A stretch of DNA of 64,000 bases from an uncultured Oscillospiraceae bacterium (GCA_910587645.1 CAJUNA010000041.1:248001-312000), one strand, 5' to 3'; counted from the stretch's first letter, positions 1 to 9,854 are shown. Numbers and translations are program-made. The notes: generated from the letters alone by a model not told the origin.

Positions 1-1710
1 CTGCTCCACCTCCGTATTGCTATCCACGCTCTGGGTGAGAACTGTGCCCTCCTCCTCGGTGCTTTCCACTTTGGTGAATTCCGCTTTCAGTTTCAGCTCG
101 TCCATCTTACTCTGCACCCATTCCACCGACTGGCCTACGCAGGGAACCATGGTGGAATATAAAATCTTCGGCCCTTTACTGACAATCAGCGTCACTGTAT
201 CCCCTTCGCTGAGGATCGTCCCCGCCGCAGGCTCGGTACGGATCACACATCCGGCTTCAATTTCATCGCTATACTCCTGTTCCGGTGCTTCCACGATGTT
301 CAGGTGCAGCTCACTCAACCCCTTGGTCTGCTGCAAGCGCAGCTTAGCGGAGCGGGCTTCATCCCCGGTCACCGACACCAGCTCCCCAGACCGCGCCCCC
401 ATGCTGATTGTCACGTTAATGGGGATCAACTCGCCGCTGGCGCTCTTGCGGGTGCGGCCGGCCTCCGGGCTTTGGTGGATGATCTGCCCCTCGGCGTACT
501 CGGTGTTGTGCTCGTGGCTCTCCTCCACGATCTCAAAGATTCCTGCCACCTCCTGGAGGGCTTCCGCCTCCTCCACCGTCTTACCTACCACGTCAGGGAC
601 ATCATAGGTGGGAATCTCCACCGGCTTAAAGCTCTCCATAATGCCCTTATAGAGCTTGGTACCACCAAAATAACCGATACCGGCAATGATGATAATTAAA
701 ATCAGGATCTTCCACCAATTACTTTTTGGCTTATCGTAGTAGTCGTCCTCATCGTCCTCAACGGGCGGCGGCGTATAGTGATTCTGTTTCGTCCTGGTCA
801 CCCCCGTATTCGGGATATGTTGGGTCGGCTCATCCCCGGTTCCAATTTCCCGTTGTAATTCTTCGGTGGAATAATCAAAGCTGATATTCGGATCCCGCCG
901 AAAAGCGTCCAAATCTGAGATCATCTCATCTGCGGTAGAGTACCGCTTATTCCTATCCGGGGCCATAGCTTTCATACAAATCTGCTCCAGAGCCTCCGGA
1001 ATTTCCAGGTCAATCTCCCTAGGGCTGAGGGGTACGGCGCTGAAATGCTGAATAGCCACGCTCACCGGGTCGGAGCCTTCAAAGGGCAGGCGGCTGGTCA
1101 GCATCTCATAGAGCACCACGCCGGCGGAATAGATATCGCTGCGGTTATCCGTGTAGTCCCCCTTGGCCTGCTCTGGCGAAATATAGTGGACAGAACCGAT
1201 GGCCTCGTTAGAGGGGTTGGAACCATTGGACAGGCAGGCAATCCCGAAGTCCGTTACCTTCACTGTCCCATCCCGGAGAACCATAATATTTTGTGGCTTG
1301 ATATCCCGGTGGACGATGCCCCGGCTGTGCGCATGGCTGAGCCCCTTCATAATCTGGGTAATAAAATGGAGGGCTTCCGGCCAGTTCAGCTTTCCCCGCC
1401 GCTCCATATATTGCTTCAAGGTGATGCCGTCAATCAGTTCCATGACGATATAGTCCATATCGCCCCTCCGGCTCACATCATATACGGCCATGATATTGGG
1501 GTGGCTGAGCATGGCGACAGCCTGGGACTCATCGTGGAACCGGCGGCGGAACTCGGCGTCCTCGCTGAGATCCTTTTTCAGCATTTTGATGGCCACCAAA
1601 CGGTTGAGCCGGTGGCATTTCGCCTTGAACACCACCGCCATGCCTCCTGTACCGATGACCTCCAGGATTTCATAGCGGTTGTCCAGCATCTTTCCTATGT
1701 ATCGTTCCAT
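1..1710 (-). CDS. prkC: PASTA-domain Ser/Thr protein kinase (PrkC/Stk1), C-terminus cut by window edge
   Basis: Membrane Ser/Thr kinase that senses muropeptides or lipid II and phosphorylates cell-wall and translation targets. The start at 1710 (ATG, AAAGGA upstream) gives a kinase domain with the glycine loop near residues 20-25, Lys42, HRDIKPQN (catalytic Asp136, Asn141) and DFG at 154-156. A single membrane segment rich in Ile follows (around 660-720). Beyond it are extracellular repeats that look like about three PASTA domains, the last one incomplete. It sits 25 bases after its phosphatase gene, the usual Firmicutes pair. The frame is open to base 1, so the C-terminus is missing only because the window ends. 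Confidence 0.95.
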   Translation of the reverse strand, partial: MERYIGKMLDNRYEILEVIGTGGMAVVFKAKCHRLNRLVAIKMLKKDLSEDAEFRRRFHDESQAVAMLSHPNIMAVYDVSRRGDMDYIVMELIDGITLKQYMERRGKLNWPEALHFITQIMKGLSHAHSRGIVHRDIKPQNIMVLRDGTVKVTDFGIACLSNGSNPSNEAIGSVHYISPEQAKGDYTDNRSDIYSAGVVLYEMLTSRLPFEGSDPVSVAIQHFSAVPLSPREIDLEIPEALEQICMKAMAPDRNKRYSTADEMISDLDAFRRDPNISFDYSTEELQREIGTGDEPTQHIPNTGVTRTKQNHYTPPPVEDDEDDYYDKPKSNWWKILILIIIIAGIGYFGGTKLYKGIMESFKPVEIPTYDVPDVVGKTVEEAEALQEVAGIFEIVEESHEHNTEYAEGQIIHQSPEAGRTRKSASGELIPINVTISMGARSGELVSVTGDEARSAKLRLQQTKGLSELHLNIVEAPEQEYSDEIEAGCVIRTEPAAGTILSEGDTVTLIVSKGPKILYSTMVPCVGQSVEWVQSKMDELKLKAEFTKVESTEEEGTVLTQSVDSNTEVEQ

Positions 1711-1735
1711 AGTCAAGCGTTCCTTTCTATCCGGC

Positions 1736-2479
1736 TCACTGCCGCCGCAGCAGCACAGCGGTCACATTATCTGGCGCGCCCTGGGCTTTCGCCAGCTCCA
1801 GCAGCCGGTCCAGGCACCGGTTGTCCTCCGTACCCCGCAGGATCTCCTCCTCCAGCTCTCCGTCCATCACCGTACCGGTAAGGCCATCGGTACACAGCAG
1901 CAGGCAGTCCCCTGGCTCCAGGACAGCCATATACCGGTCGCTGAGGGCGGAGGGATCCGGACCCAAAGCGCGGGTAATCAGATTTCGGTTGGGATGTTTT
2001 CGCGCTTCCTCAGCGGTAATGTTCCCCTGTTCCACCAGCCGCTCCACCACGGAGTGATCCCTGGTAATTCGGGAGATCCCTCCATCCCTTCGTATCACAT
2101 AAGCCCGGCTGTCGCCCACGTTGTCCACCAGCGCCTCCCCGTCCCGCAGCACGGCGGAGACAAGGGTCGTCCCCATGCCCCGCATTCCGTCCACAGCCCG
2201 GGACCGCTCATAGACAGCGGTATTAGCGGCAGCCACCGCGAAAGCGGTCACCTCCCCCACCTGCTCCCAGTCCATATCCTTCCGCAGGTTGCCCAGACAG
2301 GAATCCAGGAAAGTATCCACCGCCAACCGGCTGGCCAACTTTCCGCCGCCTGGCCCACCCATGCCATCGCAGACCACACAGACAGTAAAACCTGTCTCCT
2401 CGCTGGCCTGCACGGCGTAAGCGTCCTGATTTTCCCGGCGCACCAGGCCGATATCGGTCATACCCCAAACGTTCATCAT
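1736..2479 (-). CDS. prpC: PP2C-family Ser/Thr phosphatase (Stp/PrpC)
   Basis: Metal-dependent PPM phosphatase that reverses PrkC phosphorylation in the cytoplasm. At 247 residues it has the normal bacterial Stp length. Visible motifs are RRENQD at residues 14-19, CDGMGG with metal Asp38, a TRDHS segment, and GAPDNVT near the C-terminus with Asp237. Its ATG overlaps the rlmN stop in an ATGA arrangement; a second ATG follows directly. The position between rlmN and the kinase matches the classic Firmicutes operon and argues for co-expression with both. Confidence 0.95.
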   Translation of the reverse strand: MMNVWGMTDIGLVRRENQDAYAVQASEETGFTVCVVCDGMGGPGGGKLASRLAVDTFLDSCLGNLRKDMDWEQVGEVTAFAVAAANTAVYERSRAVDGMRGMGTTLVSAVLRDGEALVDNVGDSRAYVIRRDGGISRITRDHSVVERLVEQGNITAEEARKHPNRNLITRALGPDPSALSDRYMAVLEPGDCLLLCTDGLTGTVMDGELEEEILRGTEDNRCLDRLLELAKAQGAPDNVTAVLLRRQ

Positions 2480-3519
2480 GCTTCCCGCTCCTTCCTATCC
2501 TGCTCCATGGCCTTTCGGCGAAGCTGCCCGCAGCTTGCGTCGATATCACCGCCCAGGCTGCGCCTTACGGTAGCGGCCACCCCTTGGCTCTCCAGTCTCT
2601 GCTGGAACTGCCGGACGCGGCGGCTTGGCTTAAGGGGGCTTTCCGCCACATCGTTGAGTGGAATCAGGTTCACATGCCCCGGCATACCCCGGAGTTTTTT
2701 TACGATCAAATCTGCCTGCCATCCGGCATCGTTGACGCCATCTATCATTGCGTACTCAAAGCTGATCCGCCGCCCGGTCTTCTGGAAATAGTCATGGCAG
2801 GCGTCAAACAGCCCGTCCACATCATAGGCCCGGTTCACTGGCATAATGCGGCTTCTGGTTTCAGAATCCGGCGCATGAAGCGACACAGACAAGGTCAATT
2901 GCAATTCCAAATCCGCCAGCCTCCGAATCCCTGGAATCACGCCGCAGGTAGACAAGCTGATATGCCGCATCCCAATGTTCAGCCCCAAGGGATGGTTCAC
3001 CAGTTCCAGAAACCGCAACACGTTGTCCAGATTATCCATCGGCTCTCCAATCCCCATCAGCACGATATTGGACACAGCCAGCCCGCTGTCCGCCTGGGCG
3101 AACAACACCTGCTCCAACATCTCCCCTGGTGTCAGGTCCCGAACCTTCCCCCCCAGGGTAGAGGCACAGAAAGCACAGCCCATGCGGCACCCTACCTGGC
3201 TGGAAATGCACACAGTATTGCCATGATGGTACTGCATGAGCACGGTTTCAATGCAATTCCCATCGGACAGCTCCCACAGGTATTTCACTGTACCATCAGC
3301 CTGGGACTGCTGCTTCCGCGCCGTTCGCAGGCCGTCCACCCGGTATACCCCCGCCAGCTTTTCCCGGAGGGATTTTGATATATCGCTCATTTCCTCGAAG
3401 GAGCGTACACCCCGGTGGAGCCACGTAAACACCTGCTTGCCCCGAAAGGCCGGTTCTCCCAGCTCCTTCAGCGCCGCCGTCAGCTCCTCCAAGGTCATGG
3501 ATCGTATGTCTATTCCCAT
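2476..3519 (-). CDS. rlmN: dual-specificity 23S rRNA/tRNA adenine-C2 methyltransferase
   Basis: Radical SAM enzyme that methylates C2 of A2503 in 23S rRNA and A37 in some tRNAs. It is 347 residues long. The 4Fe-4S ligands are Cys111, Cys115 and Cys118 in the CX3CX2C motif, which follows the typical QYHHGNTVCISSQVG lead-in. The C-terminal half carries the expected LSVSLHAP segment. The start overlaps the end of rsmB by 10 bases, and the stop overlaps prpC, so translation is probably coupled across the run. Confidence 0.96.
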   Translation of the reverse strand: MGIDIRSMTLEELTAALKELGEPAFRGKQVFTWLHRGVRSFEEMSDISKSLREKLAGVYRVDGLRTARKQQSQADGTVKYLWELSDGNCIETVLMQYHHGNTVCISSQVGCRMGCAFCASTLGGKVRDLTPGEMLEQVLFAQADSGLAVSNIVLMGIGEPMDNLDNVLRFLELVNHPLGLNIGMRHISLSTCGVIPGIRRLADLELQLTLSVSLHAPDSETRSRIMPVNRAYDVDGLFDACHDYFQKTGRRISFEYAMIDGVNDAGWQADLIVKKLRGMPGHVNLIPLNDVAESPLKPSRRVRQFQQRLESQGVAATVRRSLGGDIDASCGQLRRKAMEQDRKEREA

Positions 3520-4832
3520 GGCTTCCTCATTTTACAGATGTAAAACCCGTCCGTCCCGTGGCGCTGGGGCCACAGGGTCAGGCTTCCGTTGTTTTCTTCC
3601 TCCAGCCCTGGCAGGGCGAAGGCTTCCCGGACAAATTCCGGATGGCGCGACAGGAAATCTTCCGTTACGCCCTGGTTTTCCTCAGGCAGAATAGTACAAG
3701 TGGCGTACAGTAATATGCCGTTTGGCTTCACATACCGGCAAGCATTTTCTAGAACCGCCCGCTGTACCTTAGGTAGCCCCGCAAGCTGGCCGGGATCCTT
3801 GTAACGGATATCCGGCTTTTTTCGGATAATGCCCAGCCCAGAGCAAGGCACATCACACAGTACCGCATCAAAACCCTCCTGCCATTCCTCACGGAAACTT
3901 CTCCCATCGGCCAGCTCTGTGCGGATGCAGGACAGTCCCAGTCTCTGCGCGCCTTTTTCAATCAACGCCAGCTTGTGCCGGTGGATATCGCAGGCCACAA
4001 TCTCCCCATGGTTTTCCATCTCCATCGCGGCGGCAAAGGATTTCCCCCCAGGCGCTGCGCACACATCCAGCACCCTATCCCCTGGTTTCACGCCGGACGC
4101 CAGCACCGCGGCCTTCGCGGCGGCGTCCTGAACCTGAAAAAGGCCCTGCTGGAAATCCGGCATTCCATCCAGCCCGCCGCCACCGGACAGCAGCCAGCAG
4201 TCCGCCATCCATGGATGGGGCGTTAGGGATGCACCGGACACAGCCAGGCGCTCCGCCAGCTCCTCCCCACTGCACCGCAGCGGATTGCGTTGGATGGTGG
4301 TGGGTACGCTGCCGTTGTCCAGGCGCAGATATGCCTCCGTTTCCTCCTCCCCCAGCAGGGAGAGCAGCCGCTCCACCAGCCACTTCGGATGGCTGTACCG
4401 CAGCGCCAGACATCCCGCAGCATTCTGCTGTGGAATCTCCGGCAAACATTCTTTCTCCCGGCTGAGCCTTCTGAGAACAGCGTTGACCATCCCAGCGGCC
4501 CGCTGGCGCTTCTTGCGCTTTACAAGCTCCACGCTCTCATCTACCGCCGCCCGGTCTGGCACCCGATCCATAAACAAAATCTGATATCCTCCCAGCCGCA
4601 GCACGTCCCTGATAAATGGCTCCAGCTTGTCAAAGCCCTGGGTACAAAAGGCACCCAAGTAAAAATCCAGCAGTGCCCGGTTTTGCAGCACACCATAAGT
4701 CAGCCGCGCTGCCAGCGCCGCCTCCCGCCGGTCCAGATCCCGGCAGGCAGCCTTCAAACTGCCATCAGACCAGGCGTCCAGTCTCCGGCAAGCGGTGAGG
4801 GCTTCCAAAGCCGCTTCTCTGCCGCTGCTCAT
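3510..4832 (-). CDS. rsmB: 16S rRNA (cytosine-967-C5)-methyltransferase
   Basis: SAM-dependent m5C methyltransferase of 16S rRNA. The N-terminal 140 residues are a NusB-like RNA-binding domain. The Rossmann methyltransferase core shows VLDVCAAPGGKS and two cysteine motifs, DVPCSGLG (motif IV) and ATCTILPEEN (motif VI), which hold the resolving and nucleophilic Cys. The length of 440 residues is normal. The ATG overlaps the preceding stop (ATGA). Confidence 0.95.
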   Translation of the reverse strand: MSSGREAALEALTACRRLDAWSDGSLKAACRDLDRREAALAARLTYGVLQNRALLDFYLGAFCTQGFDKLEPFIRDVLRLGGYQILFMDRVPDRAAVDESVELVKRKKRQRAAGMVNAVLRRLSREKECLPEIPQQNAAGCLALRYSHPKWLVERLLSLLGEEETEAYLRLDNGSVPTTIQRNPLRCSGEELAERLAVSGASLTPHPWMADCWLLSGGGGLDGMPDFQQGLFQVQDAAAKAAVLASGVKPGDRVLDVCAAPGGKSFAAAMEMENHGEIVACDIHRHKLALIEKGAQRLGLSCIRTELADGRSFREEWQEGFDAVLCDVPCSGLGIIRKKPDIRYKDPGQLAGLPKVQRAVLENACRYVKPNGILLYATCTILPEENQGVTEDFLSRHPEFVREAFALPGLEEENNGSLTLWPQRHGTDGFYICKMRKPWE

Positions 4833-5533
4833 CGGTTCCTCCTGCTGTCCCGTCCGGCGAAGATCAGCAAATACCGCAGCAGTTGCAGTAAGCTCATGAG
4901 CAGCGCAGCCACGTAAGTCAGCGCCGCCGCCGTGAGAACCTTTTTCGCTCCCTTCCGCTCACCGTCATCCAGCAAAGCGGTTCCCTCAATGGTAGCCAGA
5001 GCCCTGGCAGAAGCATCGAACTCAACCGGCAGCGTTACCAGCTGAAATAACGTTGTCAGGCTGAACAGTACGATACCGATAGCAAACAAGGGCTGCACAT
5101 AGAGCACGATCCCCAGCATCAGCGCGATAAAAGCGAACTGAGACCCAAACTGTGTCACTGGCAGGATTGCCATACGCACCTTTACTGGGCCATACCCCAG
5201 GGCATACTGAACCGCGTGACCTGCTTCATGAGCGGCAACGCCTACTGCCGCTACAGTGGCAGCGTTATACACCGGCTGGGAGAGGTAAATAGTATTGTCC
5301 CTGGGGTCGTAATGGTCGGTCAATTTCCCGGCACATGGCCGGATTGCCACATCGTTGACCCCGTGTGCGCGCAGTACCGCGTAAGCGGCCTGCGCACCAG
5401 TAACGCCCCGGTGGTTTCTCTCTTTACTGTACCGGTTAAAGCTGGAACTGACCTTAATTTGGGCATAAACAGACAAAATCAGCACTGGAACCAGCAAAAT
5501 CCAATAGATCGAATCATAATAAAAATAACGCAT
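4829..5533 (-). CDS. membrane zinc metallopeptidase (YugP family)
   Basis: Integral membrane protease-like protein of the YugP/DUF186 type; its substrate is not known. Start at 5533 (MRYFYYDS) is chosen because AAGGAAG sits just upstream and it begins after the fmt stop. An N-terminal membrane helix is followed by the zinc-binding AAHEAGHAVQYA motif (HEXXH), then several hydrophobic helices to the C-terminus, about 234 residues in all. It commonly lies between fmt and rsmB in clostridia, as here. Confidence 0.85.
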   Translation of the reverse strand: MRYFYYDSIYWILLVPVLILSVYAQIKVSSSFNRYSKERNHRGVTGAQAAYAVLRAHGVNDVAIRPCAGKLTDHYDPRDNTIYLSQPVYNAATVAAVGVAAHEAGHAVQYALGYGPVKVRMAILPVTQFGSQFAFIALMLGIVLYVQPLFAIGIVLFSLTTLFQLVTLPVEFDASARALATIEGTALLDDGERKGAKKVLTAAALTYVAALLMSLLQLLRYLLIFAGRDSRRNR

Positions 5534-5543
5534 ACCGTCTTCC

Positions 5544-6470
5544 TTATTTTGACAGCCGAACCGGGTGGCCACGCAAATAATCGGCGGCCGCCATCCGTTT
5601 CCCCCCGTCGGCTTGCAGTTCGGTGATCACTAAGGACTTCCCATCCCCGCAGGCTACAGCGATACCCGCCTGATCCGCAGAGAGGACCGTCCCCGGCATT
5701 TCTCCGGTTCCGCCCCCCACATGGGCGCGGAACACCTTCCATCGCGTCCCAGCCACATCGGTGGTCGCACAGGGCCAGGGAATCAGCCCCCGCACCTGAT
5801 TGGCCAGCCTCTGCGCTGGCCGGGACCAGTCCAAGGGCGACATTTCCCGGGAAAGCATGGAAGCGTATTGATACTGCGGGCCATAGGTTTGGGGCGTCCT
5901 GGTGGCTTCGCCCCTCTCCAGCAAGGCAAGGGCTTCACTGGCGGCTTCACCGCCCAGCTCCGCCAAACGTCCATAAAGCTGTCCCGCATCCTCTTCTGGG
6001 CTAACCGGCGTCTTCTTTATCAAAAGGATGTCCCCTGCATCCAACTCAGCGGCCATATATTGGATCGTAACCCCGGTCTCTTGATCCCCGTTGAGCACCG
6101 CCCAATTGATCGGTGCGGCGCCCCGGTATTGGGGCAGCACCGAGGAGTGGACATTAATGATAGCCTTCCTGGGAATATCCAAAAGCGCCTGCGGCAATAG
6201 CTTTCCATAGGCCGCTACCACGATCACGTCCGGCTCCAACGCCCTCAGCTCCGCCAAAACCGCTTCATCCCGGCAGGATTCCGGCTGATAAACAGGGATT
6301 TTTTTTGTTAAGGCATATTCCTTCACAGGCGTTGGGACCAACTTCATTCCCCGATTTTTCGGCTTATCTGGCTGGGTGTAAGCGGCAGAAATGTCCCAAC
6401 CGTCCTCCACCAGCCTGCGCAGCACAGCCACGGCAAAATCCGGGGTTCCCATAAATACGACGCGCATCAT
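5544..6470 (-). CDS. fmt: methionyl-tRNA formyltransferase
   Basis: Formylates initiator Met-tRNA using 10-formyl-THF. The 308-residue protein begins RVVFMGTPDFAV and carries the HSSVLPQYRGAAPINW catalytic segment with the expected Asn/His/Asp environment, then an OB-like C-terminal domain. Its ATG overlaps the stop of def (ATGA), the typical def-fmt pair that adds and later removes the formyl group. Confidence 0.97.
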   Translation of the reverse strand: MMRVVFMGTPDFAVAVLRRLVEDGWDISAAYTQPDKPKNRGMKLVPTPVKEYALTKKIPVYQPESCRDEAVLAELRALEPDVIVVAAYGKLLPQALLDIPRKAIINVHSSVLPQYRGAAPINWAVLNGDQETGVTIQYMAAELDAGDILLIKKTPVSPEEDAGQLYGRLAELGGEAASEALALLERGEATRTPQTYGPQYQYASMLSREMSPLDWSRPAQRLANQVRGLIPWPCATTDVAGTRWKVFRAHVGGGTGEMPGTVLSADQAGIAVACGDGKSLVITELQADGGKRMAAADYLRGHPVRLSK

Positions 6471-6976
6471 TTTTTCCCCTTTTCTGGAGCGTCCTCCTCC
6501 GCATAGAAAGCTTCCAGCTCTTCTTCCGTCATGAAGTGGTCGATATGCTCCACATAGAGGTGGCCGTCCAGGTGTTCGATCTCATGGCAGAAGCAGCGGG
6601 CCATCAGGTCTTCCCCCTCTGCCTCAAACCAATTGCCGTAACGGTCCTGCGCCCGCACCCGGGCAAAGCCGGGCCGGGTGACCATACCCCATTTTCCTGG
6701 AACGCTGAGACAGCCCTCGGGAGCCGTGTTCTCCCCAGAGGATTCTATCATTTCAGGATTCACCAGCTCTAACATGTTCTCATCGTCATCTACGATAACG
6801 ACAGCCCGTCTGAGTACACCCACTTGCGGGGCCGCAAGTCCCATGCCTTGGGCCTCCTCCAAGGTTTCCTTCATGTCATCCAGCAGGTCATGGAGTCTCT
6901 GGTTAAAGTCGGTAACCTCACGGCATTTTTTTCTGAGGCGGTCATCACCCTGGGTGACGATTCTTCTAATTGCCAT
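6467..6976 (-). CDS. def: peptide deformylase
   Basis: Metal-dependent enzyme that removes the N-formyl group from nascent proteins. All three family motifs are present: GMGLAAPQVG at residues 44-53, PEGCLSV with metal ligand Cys89, and HEIEHLDG with His131, Glu132 and His135. It has 169 residues, slightly long because of an acidic C-terminal tail. It follows priA after 51 bases and overlaps fmt. Confidence 0.97.
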   Translation of the reverse strand: MAIRRIVTQGDDRLRKKCREVTDFNQRLHDLLDDMKETLEEAQGMGLAAPQVGVLRRAVVIVDDDENMLELVNPEMIESSGENTAPEGCLSVPGKWGMVTRPGFARVRAQDRYGNWFEAEGEDLMARCFCHEIEHLDGHLYVEHIDHFMTEEELEAFYAEEDAPEKGKK

Positions 6977-7027
6977 CTATTATATCCTCCTTTTTGCGGG
7001 ATTAAACTCATAATAAATATGCAGTTG

Positions 7028-9481
7028 CTAATCCTCTGCATTGCAGTCAGCGAATATATTCATTCCTCGATTTTCTTTTTTCTGATGAAAAGCCCGAATA
7101 TAATACGAAATCAGTTCCCGTGTTGTATGGTCGTTTTTTCCTATCCAAAACACCCGGTAGCGATACCGGTTATTGACTTTCACCACCGGGGCCGGGGCCG
7201 GCCCCAGGATCTCTACCGACATATTTGCCGCCGTAGGATACCGTACGCCGCTCCGCATCGCTTCCCGGAGCTGCGCCGCGGCGCGCAGCACCGCCCCTTC
7301 ATCCAGGCCAGACACCGTCAATGTAAAAATATCCGCAAAGGGTGGATATCGTCTGGCCCGGCGGATCCGGATCTCCGCCCCATAAAAGCTGTTGTAATCC
7401 TGGGCAGCGGCGGAAGTAATGACCTCATTGTCGGGGGTAAACGTCTGGATCACCGCACGGCCATCCTTACTGCCACGCCCCGCGCGGCCCACTACCTGGG
7501 TCAGCAGGCTGAAGGTTCGCTCGGCAGCGTGGTAATTGTCTACATACAAGCTCAAATCCGCCGCCACCACGCCTACCAGCGTTACATTCTCAAAATCCAA
7601 CCCCTTAGCCACCATCTGTGTACCCAGAAGGATTGGAATATTTTCCTTCTCAAATTTGTCTAGCAGCCTTTCATGGTTGCCAGATACCGTATCTGCATCC
7701 ATGCGGAGCACTCCCGCTTGGGGGAACAGCTCTTTTAGCTCCTCCTCCACCTTCTGGGTTCCCGCACCGATCTGCTTCATCAGGCCGCCGCACTCTGGGC
7801 ACTGCTTCGGCGCGCGCTCTGAGTGGCCACAGTAATGGCACATCAGCCGCCCGTTGGCGCTGTGATATGTCAGTGGTACGCTGCACCTAGGGCACTCCGG
7901 CGCTTCCCCGCACTCGCCGCACAGCAGCATCCGGCTGCTGCCCCGGCGGTTAAGGAACAAAATGCTCTGTTCTCCTCGGGCGAGATTTTCCTCCAGTTCC
8001 CGCCGTAGGGGCGTACTGATCATGCCGCCGTTTCCGGCGCGGACTTCCTCCCGCATATCAGCGATCACCACACGGGGCAATGGCTGGCGGTTGAACCGGG
8101 AGCGCAGGATCAACTTCTGATATACGCCCCGCTGGGCCTGGTAAGTCGTCTCCACAGACGGAGTGGCGGAACCGAGCACCAAGATAGCCTGCTCCTGAGC
8201 GCACAAAAATTTTGCCACATCCCTGGCATGATACCGGGGTGGATTTTCAGACTGGTAGCTGCTCTCGTGCTCCTCATCCAAAATAATCATCCCTAAATTG
8301 TCCAGAGGTGCAAATACCGCGCTGCGGGTTCCCAGAACGATATCCACCTCGCCCCGGCGTACCCGTTTCCACTGGTCGTACCGCTCCGTCATCCGCAAGC
8401 CGCTGTGCAGCATCACTACCCGGTCACCGAAATAAGCGGTAAATTTCGCCATCATCTGCGGCGTCAGGGCGATTTCCGGCACTAGGATCATGCCCCGCTT
8501 TCCGCGCTGGACTACCTCCTGCAAAAGGCGGATGTATACGGAGGTTTTCCCGCTTCCAGTCACACCGTACAGCAGCGCGCAGGACGCCCCTCCCCCATCC
8601 ATCCGCTCCAAAACGCCGTTGTAAGCCGCCTGCTGCTCTTCACTAAGGACGATGGGGGCGCCGTCCATTTCCGCGGGCTTCGGCACCCGCAGAACCTCCA
8701 CTTGGGAAAAGGCAACCAAGCCGCTCTTTTCCAAACTTTTCAGTGTCCGCATGGTCGCGCCAGTAAAATAGCAGAGGTCCGTAGATAAGGCATTCCCCAT
8801 GGCGCACAGCAGCTTCACGGCTTCATAGCGCATCGGTGCACTCCGCCGCTTCGGCTCCACAGCAGCCATAGCTTCCTCTGCCGTCACCGCCAGGGAGACC
8901 TGGACAGCCTGCTTATCGGAGACCTTCCGCTGGGCGGCAGCTTCGATGGTCAGCAGTCCCCGCCGATGCAATTCCCGCACTATAGGGGCCACTCCATCAC
9001 CGCAGGCCAGCCGCAGCGTTTCCAGCTCCGCGCTGCCGCCGTGGGCGGACAGTACCTCCAGGACCCGGCATTCCCTGCCATCGGCCCCGCTTACCAAGGC
9101 CGTTTCCCGGTCTACAGCCAACGTGCAGACCTCCCGCAAGCGGTACCACAATCCAGCGGGCAGCAACACCTTAACCGCATTGTATAAAGTACAGAAATAC
9201 CTCTCCCGCAGCCAGAGGGCCAGCTTGATCTGTCCAGGCCCCAGAACAGGCTGGTCGTCCAGAACCTCGATGACGGCCTTCAACTCCTCCCGCTTGCTCT
9301 CCTGCCCTACAGCCAGAACAAACCCCTCGCAGGTTTTATTTCCCCTGCCAAAGGGTACAACAATCCTGACCCCGGGCCGGACTTTGTCCGCCAGCTTTTC
9401 CGGGATCAGGTAGTCGTATGGTTTATCAATGCTGTACGTGGCGGCGCCGGCGGCCACCCGGGCGATGCTGGCCAGCTCCAT
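7028..9481 (-). CDS. priA: primosomal protein N' (replication restart helicase)
   Basis: Superfamily 2 helicase that reloads the replisome at stalled forks. Start at 9481 (MELASIARV) is favoured by AAGAGGTGA upstream; an in-frame start 33 bases earlier lacks this signal. Visible: N-terminal DNA-binding domain, Walker A GVTGSGKTS, the DEEH box, and paired zinc-binding Cys clusters (CGECGEAPECPRC, then CHYCG and CPECGG). Helicase motifs V and VI follow, around QVVGRAGRG. About 817 residues. In many Firmicutes coaBC sits between rpoZ and priA; it is absent here. Confidence 0.95.
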   Translation of the reverse strand: MELASIARVAAGAATYSIDKPYDYLIPEKLADKVRPGVRIVVPFGRGNKTCEGFVLAVGQESKREELKAVIEVLDDQPVLGPGQIKLALWLRERYFCTLYNAVKVLLPAGLWYRLREVCTLAVDRETALVSGADGRECRVLEVLSAHGGSAELETLRLACGDGVAPIVRELHRRGLLTIEAAAQRKVSDKQAVQVSLAVTAEEAMAAVEPKRRSAPMRYEAVKLLCAMGNALSTDLCYFTGATMRTLKSLEKSGLVAFSQVEVLRVPKPAEMDGAPIVLSEEQQAAYNGVLERMDGGGASCALLYGVTGSGKTSVYIRLLQEVVQRGKRGMILVPEIALTPQMMAKFTAYFGDRVVMLHSGLRMTERYDQWKRVRRGEVDIVLGTRSAVFAPLDNLGMIILDEEHESSYQSENPPRYHARDVAKFLCAQEQAILVLGSATPSVETTYQAQRGVYQKLILRSRFNRQPLPRVVIADMREEVRAGNGGMISTPLRRELEENLARGEQSILFLNRRGSSRMLLCGECGEAPECPRCSVPLTYHSANGRLMCHYCGHSERAPKQCPECGGLMKQIGAGTQKVEEELKELFPQAGVLRMDADTVSGNHERLLDKFEKENIPILLGTQMVAKGLDFENVTLVGVVAADLSLYVDNYHAAERTFSLLTQVVGRAGRGSKDGRAVIQTFTPDNEVITSAAAQDYNSFYGAEIRIRRARRYPPFADIFTLTVSGLDEGAVLRAAAQLREAMRSGVRYPTAANMSVEILGPAPAPVVKVNNRYRYRVFWIGKNDHTTRELISYYIRAFHQKKENRGMNIFADCNAED

Positions 9482-9529
9482 GGAGATCACCTCTTGCGCA
9501 CAAAAAGCGGCCAAGCCGCCTTCCTGTGT

Positions 9530-9748
9530 TTATTCAACGTCCTTGATCTCGATATCGGACGCGGCGGCGGAGATTTTTCCATCCGCCACCTCGCGGATCG
9601 CAAGCGTCACCGGTTTCACATTCATTTTTTCCCCAGCATCCTCCGCCTCTTGAGCGATCTGGCGGGCACGGCGGGCCACAACGTTCACCAGCAAGTAGCG
9701 GTTAGGCACATTGGCGGTCAGCTTGTTCATAGCGGGATAGAGCATCAT
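9530..9748 (-). CDS. rpoZ: RNA polymerase omega subunit
   Basis: Small RNA polymerase assembly subunit of 72 residues. The segment NRYLLVNVVARRARQIAQEA is the conserved omega core, followed by KPVTLAIREVADGKI. An AAGGAATG ribosome site precedes the ATG. Position between gmk and priA is the normal order, which supports the call despite the short length. Confidence 0.93.
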   Translation of the reverse strand: MMLYPAMNKLTANVPNRYLLVNVVARRARQIAQEAEDAGEKMNVKPVTLAIREVADGKISAAASDIEIKDVE

Positions 9749-9825
9749 AATAGAATCATTCCTTTTCAGATAATTTAAACAGATTTATAGGGGTTCTTCT
9801 CTTGTATCGGTTCTAAAGTCCTCTC

Positions 9826-9854
9826 AGATAACCGTAGAAAGCCGCTGTTTGCAA
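9826..9854 (-). promoter_or_regulatory. possible internal promoter for rpoZ
   Basis: In the 160-base gap between gmk and rpoZ, the minus strand reads TTGCAA at 9849-9854 and TTATCT at 9826-9831, separated by 17 bases. The match is modest. No terminator is evident, so rpoZ may also be read through from gmk. Confidence 0.35.

Noticed and set aside
1679..2791. Open frames on the plus strand across prpC and rlmN
   Set aside because: GC-rich DNA leaves many frames open; the minus-strand proteins carry all catalytic motifs.
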